NCBI RefSeq assembly: GCF_025972045.1
Contig: NZ_JAPDHX010000003.1
Span: 557,062 to 621,061, forward strand
Reading direction: 5' to 3'
Source: Micropruina sonneratiae
GTDB lineage: Bacteria > Actinomycetota > Actinomycetes > Propionibacteriales > Propionibacteriaceae
DNA length: 64,000 bases
Below are positions 1 to 8,129 of this stretch, in pieces (position 1 is the stretch's first letter; each line of letters begins with the position of its first letter). Position numbers and translations under genes: made by a program. The notes beneath the pieces are model-generated. The model was not told where the DNA came from. It made no database searches and saw nothing but the letters and a program-made list of their open reading frames with translations.

Positions 1-29
1 ACGCAGCCTAGCCATGCCCCGAGCGAACC

Positions 30-103
30 TGACGTCACTGCGGAGGCACTATGACGTCATTGTACTTGTGCATGACGTCATAGTGGTGCCATGATGGCGT
101 CAT
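30..103 (+). promoter_or_regulatory. Array of four TGACGTCA-type palindromes
   Basis: Perfect TGACGTCA palindromes lie at 30-37, 52-59 and 73-80. A one-mismatch copy (TGGCGTCA) lies at 95-102 and runs into the ATG at 102. The spacing is 22, 21 and 22 bp, about two helical turns, so bound dimers would line up on one DNA face. A possible promoter (TTGTGC at 66-71, CATGAT at 90-95) sits inside the array and would give a leaderless transcript. The downstream gene encodes a ribbon-helix-helix protein, so autorepression is likely; this is inferred. Confidence 0.7.
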
Positions 104-572
104 GGACCTCAATCCGTATCTGGCGGCCGTAGCCGCCGACCTCGACAAGGCGACGGCCCTTGCCGACGACGCCACCCGCTCCACCACGGCCCGGGTCGCA
201 GTCGCCGTCGAGCCCGCCCTGCGACTGGCCATGACGCAGCTGTTGGCGGACGCCGCGGCGCAACTCACCAGCGACCTGTCCGGCGCGGTCGTGACCGTCC
301 GGATGGACGGACGCGAGCCCGTCCTGCACGTGCAGGAGCAGCCCATCGCGGACCTGCCCCCGACACTGGTCGAGCCCGCGTCCGCCGACGACGACGGCAC
401 CGCCCGCGTCACCGTCCGGCTGCCCGAGCAGCTCAAGCGGCAGGCCGAGAATCTGGCCCAGCGGGCAGACCAGTCGCTCAACACCTGGATCGTGCAGGCC
501 GTCCGCCGCGCCGTCCAGCCCACCCGTACCGACCATCACGCGACCTCCCGCCGGATCACCGGCTGGGCCTGA
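102..572 (+). CDS. Ribbon-helix-helix (HicB-like) DNA-binding protein
   Basis: A 156-residue protein. The N-terminal part (about 1-100) is acidic and alanine-rich with no fold I recognise. Residues about 107-140 look like an Arc/HicB-type ribbon-helix-helix: a beta strand (VTVRLPEQL) followed by two helices ending in SLNTWIVQAVRRAV. Such domains bind short palindromes as dimers, which fits the four TGACGTCA sites upstream, the last of which overlaps the start codon. No toxin partner is next to it; the next gene, 9 bp downstream, is a DUF4097 protein, so this looks like a regulator and surface-protein pair rather than a toxin-antitoxin pair. The start is the ATG at 102; no Shine-Dalgarno is visible, which agrees with leaderless translation. 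Confidence 0.75.
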   Translation: MDLNPYLAAVAADLDKATALADDATRSTTARVAVAVEPALRLAMTQLLADAAAQLTSDLSGAVVTVRMDGREPVLHVQEQPIADLPPTLVEPASADDDGTARVTVRLPEQLKRQAENLAQRADQSLNTWIVQAVRRAVQPTRTDHHATSRRITGWA

Positions 573-581
573 GGAGAGACC

Positions 582-1514
582 ATGAACACCACCACCAGCA
601 CCAGCCAGACCTGGGAGTTCGCCGTCGACGAGCTGCCCAGGCTGTTCCTGCAGGCCCACCAGGGCGACATCCACCTCCGGCACTCCGGCGGACCCGGCCA
701 GGTCGAGGTCACGGTGAGCACCGACGTGGCCGTGGACTTCCAGGGCGTCGAGACCCGCACCGACGGTCGCGACGTCCGCGTCGTGATCCCTGCGCTGCTC
801 AATCCGGAGGGACGCGGCTTCGCGCTCCAGTTGGGCAGCCTCAGCATCGGGGCGGGCAACACCGTTCGCAGCCGGATCGACGTGCTGGTGCCCCCCGACG
901 CCGACCTCGAACTGCAGGTGGGCGGCGGCAACGTCACCGTGGAGGGCCGCAGCGGAACGCTTCGCGTGCGCACCGGCGGCGGCGACGTCCGCTTCGACGA
1001 GGCCGGCACCGTGCAGGTTCGCACCGGGGGCGGCGACGTCAGCGCGGTCCGGGCTGTGGAGGGGCGTCTGGACACCGGCGGCGGCGACATCAGGCTCAAG
1101 TCACTGGGGGAGGGCAGCATCAGCACCGGAGGCGGCGACGTATCGGTGCGGACCTTCGGTCCGGGCCGGATCAGTACCGGCGGCGGCGACATCAGGGTGC
1201 AGTCGACCGAGGGGGACGTGACGCTGCACACCGGCGGCGGCGACGTGAACCTGGACGGCTGCCGCGGGCGCTCGGAGGTCACGACCGGCGCCGGCGACGT
1301 CCGGATCGGGGTGTTGGCCGGCCAGCTCAACGTGCGTACCGGAGCGGGCGACATCTCGATCACCGTTCCTCCCGAGGTGCCCGTGTGGCAGGACCTGAGC
1401 AGCCCGCTCGGCGAGGTCGTCAGCCGCATCGCCGGCCGGGGCGAACCGGTCGAGGGTCAGGAGCACGTCGAGGTGGTGGCCCGCACCGGGACCGGCGACA
1501 TCACGCTCGCGTGA
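582..1514 (+). CDS. DUF4097 beta-strand repeat protein
   Basis: A 310-residue protein whose residues about 105-265 are repeats built around TGGGDV, TGGGDI or TGAGDV, about 16-22 residues apart. This is the signature of the DUF4097 right-handed parallel beta-helix family, in which each glycine-rich turn is one rung. No signal peptide or membrane segment is seen, so location is uncertain. The start is ATG 582 with a GAGGAGA Shine-Dalgarno that overlaps the stop of the upstream RHH gene, so the two form an operon and are probably co-regulated by the palindrome array. The molecular function of the family is not known; in actinobacteria members are often encoded with small regulators. Confidence 0.85.
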   Translation: MNTTTSTSQTWEFAVDELPRLFLQAHQGDIHLRHSGGPGQVEVTVSTDVAVDFQGVETRTDGRDVRVVIPALLNPEGRGFALQLGSLSIGAGNTVRSRIDVLVPPDADLELQVGGGNVTVEGRSGTLRVRTGGGDVRFDEAGTVQVRTGGGDVSAVRAVEGRLDTGGGDIRLKSLGEGSISTGGGDVSVRTFGPGRISTGGGDIRVQSTEGDVTLHTGGGDVNLDGCRGRSEVTTGAGDVRIGVLAGQLNVRTGAGDISITVPPEVPVWQDLSSPLGEVVSRIAGRGEPVEGQEHVEVVARTGTGDITLA

Positions 1515-1530
1515 GCCTCGGCCGCCCGGG

Positions 1531-2106
1531 TCACGCCAGCGGCACGAACGCGAAGCGATGCTCGGCGTCGGGGGTGCGGTGCAGGCCGGCGGCGTCCCGC
1601 TCGACGGTCCACATCACCCCGGCGGCCGGCAGCACCATCCGGCCGCCGACGGCCAGCTGAGCCTCCAGTTCGGCGGGGATCGCGCCGGCGTCCGCTGAGA
1701 CCAGAATGCGGTCGAAGGGGGCACGCTCGGGCAGGCCTAGCGTGCCGGGGGCGGCCGGCACGATTTCGGCCCAGGGCAGGGCGAAGGCGTCGAGGTTGCG
1801 GGTGCCCAGGTCGACGAGTTGGCGCACCACCTCGACGCCGGCGACCGATCCGGACGGACCGGTCAGCTCGGCCAGCAGCGCCGTCGTCCAGCCCGAGCCG
1901 CTGCCGACGTCGAGCACGCGGGCGCCGGGCGGCACGGCCAGTAGTTCGAGCATGAACCGGACCGTCCAGGGTTGCGAGTTGGTGGCGCCGTGGCCGATCG
2001 GCAGCGGCGCGTCCACGTCGGCCCGGGAACGCACCGACGGCGGCAGGAAGGCGGCCCGGCCGATGCTGCGCATCGCCCGAGCGACCCGTCGATCCCGCCC
2101 GTTCAT
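1531..2106 (-). CDS. Protein-L-isoaspartate O-methyltransferase-like (PCMT)
   Basis: A 191-residue SAM-dependent methyltransferase of the PCMT family, which repairs isoaspartyl damage in proteins by methylating the abnormal carboxylate. The family N-terminal region (AFLPP, then PLPIGHGATNSQPWTVRFMLELL) is followed by the SAM-binding loop VLDVGSGSGWTTALLAEL and by ILVSADAGAIP. The C-terminal part is shorter than in classical PCMT, so the substrate may differ. I chose the ATG at 2106, with a GGTGAGG-like site before it, over a start at 2187 because the extra residues are encoded by an intergenic repeat. It is convergent with the DUF4097 gene, with a 16-bp gap. Confidence 0.8.
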   Translation of the reverse strand: MNGRDRRVARAMRSIGRAAFLPPSVRSRADVDAPLPIGHGATNSQPWTVRFMLELLAVPPGARVLDVGSGSGWTTALLAELTGPSGSVAGVEVVRQLVDLGTRNLDAFALPWAEIVPAAPGTLGLPERAPFDRILVSADAGAIPAELEAQLAVGGRMVLPAAGVMWTVERDAAGLHRTPDAEHRFAFVPLA

Positions 2107-2167
2107 CGCCTCACCATCACCCCGACCCCCGCCCCGGCGCAAGACCACGACACCCGCCTCCCGTAAT

Positions 2168-2287
2168 CCCGGCTCGTCCTTCGTCATCCCGGCTCGTCCT
2201 TCGTCATCCCGGCTCGTCCTTCGTCATCCCGGCGAACGCCGGGATCTCACACCGGCACCGGAGATCCCCGGGCAAGCCCGGGATGAC
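2168..2287. repeat. 20-bp tandem repeat joined to an extragenic palindrome
   Basis: Three perfect copies of CCCGGCTCGTCCTTCGTCAT occupy 2168-2187, 2188-2207 and 2208-2227. They run into an inverted pair, 2223-2248 against 2261-2287, whose halves contain their own hairpins CCCGGCGAACGCCGGG (2228-2243) and CCCGGGCAAGCCCGGG (2267-2282). This is the layout of paired REP-like elements. Single related copies occur at 5630, 16589 and 38465. Confidence 0.8.
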
Positions 2288-2364
2288 GTCCGCAACGGCG
2301 TCCGAGCGGGTCACCCCGCGAGACCGTCGACCACACCTCGGCCCGCGGGTGATTGGCTGGTCCG

Positions 2365-3645
2365 ATGCGGCAACGACTACGGGGTTTCCTGGCCGACACG
2401 CGGCCCTTGCAGGCGCCCGCTTTCCGGCGGCTGTGGATCGCCAACATCGTCACCGTCGTCGGCGCCCAGTTGACCGTGGTGGCTGTCCCGGCGCAGATCT
2501 ACGCACTCACCAACTCCTCGGCGATGGTCGGCCTGACGGGGGTGTTCGGCCTGGTGCCCTTGCTGGTGTTCGGATTGTGGGGCGGCGCGCTGGCGGACCA
2601 CTTCGACCGCCGCAGCCTGCTGCTGCTGACCACCGCCGGGCTGATCGCAACCAGCGCCATGTTCTGGGCGCTGGCCCATTTCGACGTGGGCAACGTGTGG
2701 TTGCTGCTGGTCGTGTACGCCGTCCAGCAGGCCTGCTTCGCCGTCAACCAGCCGACCCGAACGGCCGTGCTGCCCGCGTTGTTGCCGATCGACCAACTGC
2801 CCGCCGCGAGTTCGCTGAACATGACGGTGATGAGCGCCGGGGCGATCGCCGGGCCCCTGGTGGGCGGTGCGCTGATCCCGGTGTTCGGTTTCCCGGTGCT
2901 GTACCTGATCGACACGGTGTGTCTGCTGGCGACGCTGTGGGCGGTCATCCACCTGCCCAAGCTTCCGGTGCTCGAGCGCAGCGGGACGCCGGGGTTGCGA
3001 TCGGTCCTGGACGGACTGGGCTATCTGCTCGGCCACCCGATCCTGCTCACGTCGTTCTTGGTCGACGGCATTGCGATGGTGTTCGGGATGCCGCGGGCGC
3101 TGTTCCCGCAGATCGCCCACGAGAGCTTCGGCGGTCCGGTCGAGGGCGGACTGGTGTTCGCGCTGCTGTTCGCCGCGATGCCCGCCGGGGCCGTGCTGGG
3201 CGGGGTGCTGTCGGGTTGGGTCTCCCGGGTCGACCGGCAGGGCCTGGCGGTGGTCTGGGCGGTGATCGGCTGGGGTGTGGGCATCACGGTCGCCGGGGTG
3301 GCGGTTTGGTTCGCGCCGTCCCTGCCCACCGTGATGCTGGTGGTCGTCATCGCCGGGCTGGCCTTCGGTGGGGCGACGGACATGTTCTCGGCCGCCTTCC
3401 GGCAATCGATGCTGTTGTCGGCGGCGGACGACGCCGTCCGGGGCCGCCTGCAGGGCGTGTTCATCGTGGTGGTCGCCGGCGGCCCCCGGATCGCGGACAC
3501 CCTGCACGGGTGGGCGGCCGAGGGCGTCGGCACAGCGGCGGCGACGGCCGGCGGTGGCGTGTTGGTGATCGTCGGGGTGATCATCGCCGCGGTGGCACTG
3601 CCGGCATTCGTCCGATACCGGCTCTCGCAGAACCTGAGCGGGTGA
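2365..3645 (+). CDS. MFS transporter, MFS_3 (EntS-like) type
   Basis: A 426-residue multi-pass inner-membrane protein with about twelve hydrophobic segments. It opens with LQAPAFRRLWIANIVTVVGAQ and has the loop GGALADHFDRRSLLLLT (a G-x-x-x-D-R-x-x-R/K MFS motif after helix 2) and NQPTRTAVLPALLP. These belong to the MFS_3 branch that includes the enterobactin exporter EntS and many actinobacterial drug-like exporters; the substrate cannot be read from sequence. Start choice: ATG 2365, with GGTG 13 nt before it; an in-frame TTG at 2353 would add four residues. It stands alone, between the REP-like element and dusB. Confidence 0.85.
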   Translation: MRQRLRGFLADTRPLQAPAFRRLWIANIVTVVGAQLTVVAVPAQIYALTNSSAMVGLTGVFGLVPLLVFGLWGGALADHFDRRSLLLLTTAGLIATSAMFWALAHFDVGNVWLLLVVYAVQQACFAVNQPTRTAVLPALLPIDQLPAASSLNMTVMSAGAIAGPLVGGALIPVFGFPVLYLIDTVCLLATLWAVIHLPKLPVLERSGTPGLRSVLDGLGYLLGHPILLTSFLVDGIAMVFGMPRALFPQIAHESFGGPVEGGLVFALLFAAMPAGAVLGGVLSGWVSRVDRQGLAVVWAVIGWGVGITVAGVAVWFAPSLPTVMLVVVIAGLAFGGATDMFSAAFRQSMLLSAADDAVRGRLQGVFIVVVAGGPRIADTLHGWAAEGVGTAAATAGGGVLVIVGVIIAAVALPAFVRYRLSQNLSG

Positions 3646-3675
3646 GTGGAGTCCCTCAGGTGAGTGGAGTCCCTC
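3641..3675. repeat. 17-bp direct repeat at the MFS gene end
   Basis: GGTGAGTGGAGTCCCTC occurs at 3641-3657 and again, identical, at 3659-3675. The first copy contains the TGA stop of the MFS gene. It looks like a local duplication; the rest of the 122-bp gap to dusB shows only the promoter. Confidence 0.75.
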
Positions 3676-3755
3676 GGGGGATTGATCGCGCGGTCTGCTC
3701 GGAGTGCCCGTCGGACCCCCGGGTAGTGCGTCCGGGCGTCCAGCAGCTCGCAGGT

Positions 3756-3767
3756 TAGGCTTGCCCG
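3756..3767 (+). promoter_or_regulatory. -10 element and leaderless start of dusB
   Basis: TAGGCT at 3756-3761 is followed by six bases and then GTG at 3768. No Shine-Dalgarno is present, so transcription probably starts at the GTG itself. Confidence 0.55.
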
Positions 3768-4910
3768 GTGCTGAAACTGCAGGTGCCGCCGTTGCGGCTG
3801 GGACGCGTCCCGGTCGACCCGCCGGTGGTCCTGGCCCCGATGGCCGGCATCACCAACTCCGCCTACCGGCAGCTGTGCCGTGAGCAGGGCGCCGGGCTGT
3901 ACGTGTGCGAGATGATCACCTCGCGGGGCATCGTCGAGCGGATTCCGCGGACCTTCTCGATGCTGACCTTCGACCCGGGCGAAGCCGTCCGCTCGGTGCA
4001 GCTGTACGGGGTGGACGCCGGGGTGATGGCGAGGGCCACCACCATTTTGTGCGAGGAGTTCGGCGTCGGCCACGTCGACCTGAACTTCGGCTGCCCGGTA
4101 CCGAAGGTGACCCGCCGCGGAGGCGGGGGAGCGCTGCCGTGGAAACGCGACCGGCTGGCCGCCATCCTCACCGCCACCGTCCAGGCCGCCGAGCCGTACG
4201 GTGTCCCCGTCACGATGAAGACGCGGATCGGTATCGACACCGACCACGAGACCTTCCTGGACGCCGGCCGTATCGCCCAGGAGACCGGCTGCGCAGCGAT
4301 AGCCCTGCACGCCCGCACGGTCAAGCAGTCCTACGGCGGGCAGGCCGACTGGTCACGGATCGCCGAACTGGTGGACGCCGTCGACATTCCGGTACTCGGC
4401 AACGGCGACATCTGGGAGGCGGCCGACGCACTGGCGATGATCGAGGCGACCGGCTGCGCCGGGGTGGTGATCGGACGCGGCTGCCTGGGCAGGCCGTGGC
4501 TGTTCCGCGACCTCGCGGCTGCCTTCGCCGGCGAACCGGCCCCGCCGCTGCCGAACCTCGGCGAGGTGGCCGCCATGGTGTACCGGCATGCCGAACTGCT
4601 CGCCGAACTCGAGGGCGAGACCCACGGCCTGCGTGACCTGCGCAAGCACATGGCCTGGTACTTCAAGGGGTTCCCGGTCGGTGGCGACGTGCGGCGCAGC
4701 CTGGCGATGGTGTCGTCGCTGGCCGAGTTGCGCGTCCTGCTCGACGGACTCGACCCCAGCCTGCCCTTCCCGGACGCCGAACTCGGCTCGCCCCGCGGCC
4801 GGCAGGGTTCGGCCCGGGACAAGGTGGTGCTGCCCTTCGGCTGGCTCGACTCGGACTGCCTGGGCGACACCGACATCGCCGACGCCGAATCGGACGTCTC
4901 GGGCGGCTGA
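3768..4910 (+). CDS. dusB: tRNA-dihydrouridine synthase DusB
   Basis: A 380-residue FMN enzyme that reduces uridine to dihydrouridine in the tRNA D-loop. The TIM-barrel domain begins with VVLAPMAGITNSAYR. The catalytic cysteine lies in NFGCPVPKVTRRGGGGAL (residues about 107-125), where the family normally has KGAG-type residues. Later come KTRIG, ALHARTVKQSYGGQADW and the FMN phosphate loop GNGDIW / GVVIGRGCLGRPWLF. The C-terminal helical tRNA-binding domain includes HGLRDLRKHMAWYFKG. Length is normal for actinobacterial DusB. It starts with GTG, probably leaderless, and appears monocistronic. Confidence 0.95.
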   Translation: MLKLQVPPLRLGRVPVDPPVVLAPMAGITNSAYRQLCREQGAGLYVCEMITSRGIVERIPRTFSMLTFDPGEAVRSVQLYGVDAGVMARATTILCEEFGVGHVDLNFGCPVPKVTRRGGGGALPWKRDRLAAILTATVQAAEPYGVPVTMKTRIGIDTDHETFLDAGRIAQETGCAAIALHARTVKQSYGGQADWSRIAELVDAVDIPVLGNGDIWEAADALAMIEATGCAGVVIGRGCLGRPWLFRDLAAAFAGEPAPPLPNLGEVAAMVYRHAELLAELEGETHGLRDLRKHMAWYFKGFPVGGDVRRSLAMVSSLAELRVLLDGLDPSLPFPDAELGSPRGRQGSARDKVVLPFGWLDSDCLGDTDIADAESDVSGG

Positions 4911-4999
4911 CCTCCCCTTCGGCGAGCGGAGGGTGCGGGCCAGGCGTGCTCCCGGACCGCCTCGAAGGCCAGCCTCGGCAACGGCTGCTGCGTGATGGG

Positions 5000-5569
5000 T
5001 CAGCTCAGGTAGGGCATCAGGGCGGCCACCAGCACCACGACGGCGATCACCGGGGCGAGCACGCCGAGGATGATCGACCACACTCCGTAGGCGCGGCCAC
5101 GCTTGGTGGCGGTGGCCACGATGCCGAGGATCCAGAACACCAGTCCGCCCCACGAGGACAGGTTGAGCATCGCCAGCCCGCTCGCGCCCATTTGCTGGAC
5201 CAGGTATTCGGTGGCTTCCTGCTGATCGAGATCGCCCCCGGACTGGACGGCCAACGGTCCGATCGCGACGCCCATCCGCCACGTCAGCCAACTGAGCACG
5301 ATCGCGCAGATCACCACACCACCGAGTGCGACCATGCCCAGCAGGGGAGAGCGTGCCTTCTGCATTCCGGCGCCGGGCTGCACCGCACCCCAGCCCGGTT
5401 GGTAGCCCTGCTGCGGGTAGCCCTGCTGCGGGTAGCCCTGCTGCGGGTAGCCCTGTTGCGGGTAGCCCTGTTGCGGGTAGCCCTGTTGCGGGTAGCCGTA
5501 CTGGGGCTGGCCCTGCTGTCCGTAGCCGGACTGGTACGGGTTCTGCTGGGGGTTCTGGCCCTGGCTCAT
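5000..5569 (-). CDS. Membrane protein with N-terminal QQGYP repeats
   Basis: A 189-residue protein of unknown function. Residues about 1-60 are low-complexity Gln/Gly/Tyr/Pro with six near-identical QQGYP units encoded by 15-bp tandem repeats (5401-5490 on the plus strand). Three or so hydrophobic segments follow: [17 protein letters not shown], a central [13 protein letters not shown] and [18 protein letters not shown]. The layout, a disordered tyrosine-rich cytoplasmic tail ahead of a small membrane domain, is common in actinobacterial envelope proteins. The start is ATG 5569 after AAAGGT. Repeat number is likely to vary between strains. It follows the sugar-kinase operon on the same strand but is separated by 145 bp that include a REP-like copy. 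Confidence 0.8.
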   Translation of the reverse strand: MSQGQNPQQNPYQSGYGQQGQPQYGYPQQGYPQQGYPQQGYPQQGYPQQGYPQQGYQPGWGAVQPGAGMQKARSPLLGMVALGGVVICAIVLSWLTWRMGVAIGPLAVQSGGDLDQQEATEYLVQQMGASGLAMLNLSSWGGLVFWILGIVATATKRGRAYGVWSIILGVLAPVIAVVVLVAALMPYLS

Positions 5570-5629
5570 GACTACCTTTCGGGAAACTGACTGGCTCCAT
5601 CATGGCAGGAGCCGCCAATGCGGACGGCC

Positions 5630-5712
5630 GAGATCCCGGCGTGCGCCGGGATGCCGGTGATGCCGGGGTGCCGGGGTGCCGGGATGCCGGTGGTGCCGGG
5701 GTGCCGGTGCTC
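5630..5712. repeat. REP-like hairpin plus GGTGCCGGG-type repeats
   Basis: GAGATCCCGGCGTGCGCCGGGATG at 5630-5653 matches the palindrome at 2223-2287. It is followed by short imperfect repeats of ATGCCGG and GGGGTGCCG up to about 5712. It lies just past the stop of the ROK kinase operon, so it may also act as transcript end or stabiliser. Confidence 0.6.
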
Positions 5713-5714
5713 GG

Positions 5715-6674
5715 TCAGGCGACGGCGATCATCGGACGTGGGGGGACTCCTCGTCCGACCAGGGCCGCACCGATCGCAGCGAGCGGATGCTCGGCCGGCA
5801 GCACGGTGATCCGGCCCGCCAGGTCGAGCGACGCCACGAACTCCGACAGCGCCGCCTGCTCGTCCAACCGCTTGCGGACCAGGTCGACCAGCCCCGGCGC
5901 TGTCCGGATCACGCCGCCGCCCAGCACCACCGCCGTCGAGCCGTGCGCCAGCACCACCAGATGGACCGCGGCCGCGATCCCGGTCGCGATCCGGGCGGCC
6001 TCGGCCACGGCGTCCGCGTCGCCTGAATCGGCGGCCTGCAGCAGGCCCGCTAACGTCACCGGCACGGCGAGGCCGGCCAACCGGCGGGTGATCTGTCCAC
6101 CGCCGGCGAACACCTCGATGCACCCGTACTGCCCGCAACCGCACCGGCCCGCCGTGAGATCGATCGGGAAGTGACCGATCTCGCCGGCCAGGTTGCCGCC
6201 CCCGCGGACGAGCCGGCCGCCGGCCAGAGTGGCGGCGGAGACGCCGGTGCCGAAGTTCAGGTAGGTCAGGTCGGCGTCCGGCCTGCCCAGGTGGTCGGCC
6301 GCCCCCAGCGCGGTGACCTTGACGTCGTTGTCGACGGCGACCCCGACCCCGCCCAGCGCGTCACTGAGCAGCGGTCCCAGTTCGAGGCGGTCCACGCCCA
6401 GGTTCACCGCGGTATGGACGACCCCGCCGCGGTGGTCGATCCGGCCGGGAATGCCCACGCCGACACCCGACAGCGCAACGGCGTCCAACCCGGCCAGGGC
6501 CAGGCACTCCCGGGCGACGCTCACCGCGCTGGTGAGCACCCCGGCGTCCCCGTGCTCGGTCGGCCGGACCCGTTGGGCGAGCACCCGGGAGTGGCCGTCC
6601 AGCACCAGGCCGTGCACCTTGCTGCCGCCGATGTCCAGCCCGAGGCTGGGGGCGGGCAGGTCCGTCGCGGTCAC
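5715..6674 (-). CDS. ROK-family sugar kinase
   Basis: A 319-residue protein of the ROK (repressor, ORF, kinase) family without a DNA-binding N-terminus, so a kinase. It has the phosphate-1 loop GLDIGGSKVHG near the start, GVGVGIPGRID, the adenine-side VAVDNDVKVTALG, EIGH, and the zinc motif CGCGQYGCIE at about residues 176-185. Given the upstream hexosaminidase and sugar importer, N-acetylglucosamine or a related amino sugar is the likely substrate; this is inferred from context. The start is GTG 6674, which overlaps the hexosaminidase stop (GTGA) and has a strong GGAGGGG site; a longer frame upstream is not supported. It is the last gene of the operon. Confidence 0.88.
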   Translation of the reverse strand: MTATDLPAPSLGLDIGGSKVHGLVLDGHSRVLAQRVRPTEHGDAGVLTSAVSVARECLALAGLDAVALSGVGVGIPGRIDHRGGVVHTAVNLGVDRLELGPLLSDALGGVGVAVDNDVKVTALGAADHLGRPDADLTYLNFGTGVSAATLAGGRLVRGGGNLAGEIGHFPIDLTAGRCGCGQYGCIEVFAGGGQITRRLAGLAVPVTLAGLLQAADSGDADAVAEAARIATGIAAAVHLVVLAHGSTAVVLGGGVIRTAPGLVDLVRKRLDEQAALSEFVASLDLAGRITVLPAEHPLAAIGAALVGRGVPPRPMIAVA

Positions 6675-8128
6675 CGCGACCCCTCCGCGAGCAGCGCGAT
6701 CAGCGCCAACGCGGAAGCCCGGCCGGCACCGAAGGTCGCCACGTCCAGTCGCGGCGGACCGGCGAACTCGGGCCAGCCGAGGTCGACCACGATCGCGTCC
6801 GGGCGCTGCGCACGCACCTGTCGGACGCCCTCGCGCAGCGACCCGACGCGGGCCAGGTCGCGACCCTGCACCACGATCGGACGCCCCGGGTACGGTGCCA
6901 GCGCGGACGCCGCCCGCGTCGGGTGCTGCACGTCGACACAGGTGGCGCCGGGCAGCGCGGCGTCCAGTTCGGCCCGCAGGTGCTCGCCCAGCCCCCACAC
7001 CACCTCACCGGCGGCGATGTTGGCCGGGGACGCCAGCCGCAGCAGCACCGGCGCCACCACGGGCCCGAACGGCCGGCGGTGCCACAACCACTCCGGGTCG
7101 GGCCGGGGCGGCTCCTCGAGGGGGCCGGCCGGGCCGGAACGCAACCGCCCGACCTCCCGCGCCAACGCCCGGACGCGGCCCGCGGCCTCGTGCACCCGCT
7201 CGACGCTGAGCCGTCCGGCCGCGACCGCCGCCAGGACGTGCTCGCGGATTGCGGCCACCTCGTCGGGGGAGTTGTCGCTGCCGATGCACAGCAGGTCGAC
7301 ACCCGCCGCCAGCGCCAGCACGGCCGCCTCCGGGATGCCCCTGCCGCCGCTGGCGCCGGCCATGTCGAGGGCGTCGCTGACGATGGCTCCGGTGAAGCCA
7401 CGCTCGCGCAGTAGGCCGAGGATGCGGCCGCTGAAGGTTGCCGGCAGTTCGGCATCCAGTGCCGGGACCATCAGGTGTGAGGTCATCACGGCCAGGGTTC
7501 CTGCCGCGACGGCGGCCTCGAACGGCGGCAGGTCACGAGCGGCCAGCTCGGCGGCGTCCACCTCGATGGTGGGCAGTGCCAGGTGCGAGTCGGCGGCGGT
7601 GTCGCCGTGGCCGGGGAAGTGCTTGGCGACCGCCCCCACCCCGGCGGACTGCAGGCCGCGGGTGTAGGCGGCGACGTGCCGGCCGACCAGGGCGGCGTCC
7701 GCGCCGAAGCTGCGTACCCCGATCACCGGGTTGCGGGGGTTGCTGTTGACGTCGGCCACCGGCGCCAGGTCGAGGTCGACCCCCGCCGCGCGCAGTTCGG
7801 CGCCGATGCCGCGTCCGACCCGTTCGGTGAGGAGCTCGTCATCGATCCGGCCGAGCAGCGCCATCGACGGGTAGGGGGAGCCCTCGGCGTGATGCAGCCG
7901 GGTGACGTCACCGCCCTCCTCGTCGACGCAGACGACCGCGTCCGGGTTCGCGGCGTGGATGGCCTCGGTGAGCCCGCGCACCTGTTCCGGGGTCTCGACG
8001 TTGGTGCCGAACAGGCACACCCCACCCAGGCGCCGGCCGAGTTCGTCGGCCAACCAGTCGGGCAGCGCCGGTCCGGCGAAGCCGGGCATCAGGGTCGTGC
8101 CGACCGCCCGGCGCAGTGCGGCGTCCAC
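6671..8128 (-). CDS. nagZ: Glycoside hydrolase family 3 beta-N-acetylhexosaminidase (NagZ-like)
   Basis: A 485-residue GH3 enzyme predicted to release N-acetylglucosamine from muropeptides or chito-oligosaccharides. The NagZ-type catalytic dyad motif KHFPGHGDTAADSH is at about residue 169, and the nucleophile aspartate is in AIVSDALDM at about residue 249. The substrate-binding part VCVDEEGGDVTRL is present. It is longer than bacterial NagZ of about 340 residues because of a C-terminal domain (about 340-485), as in two-domain Gram-positive GH3 enzymes. No signal peptide is seen, so it is probably cytoplasmic and acts on imported sugars. The start is GTG 8128, one base after the stop of the permease gene; MPGF at residue 14 is an alternative. 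Confidence 0.88.
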   Translation of the reverse strand: MDAALRRAVGTTLMPGFAGPALPDWLADELGRRLGGVCLFGTNVETPEQVRGLTEAIHAANPDAVVCVDEEGGDVTRLHHAEGSPYPSMALLGRIDDELLTERVGRGIGAELRAAGVDLDLAPVADVNSNPRNPVIGVRSFGADAALVGRHVAAYTRGLQSAGVGAVAKHFPGHGDTAADSHLALPTIEVDAAELAARDLPPFEAAVAAGTLAVMTSHLMVPALDAELPATFSGRILGLLRERGFTGAIVSDALDMAGASGGRGIPEAAVLALAAGVDLLCIGSDNSPDEVAAIREHVLAAVAAGRLSVERVHEAAGRVRALAREVGRLRSGPAGPLEEPPRPDPEWLWHRRPFGPVVAPVLLRLASPANIAAGEVVWGLGEHLRAELDAALPGATCVDVQHPTRAASALAPYPGRPIVVQGRDLARVGSLREGVRQVRAQRPDAIVVDLGWPEFAGPPRLDVATFGAGRASALALIALLAEGSR

Positions 8129-8129
8129 C

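Noticed and set aside
102..572. HicAB toxin-antitoxin pair
   Set aside because: The RHH protein looks HicB-like, but no HicA-size toxin gene is beside it.
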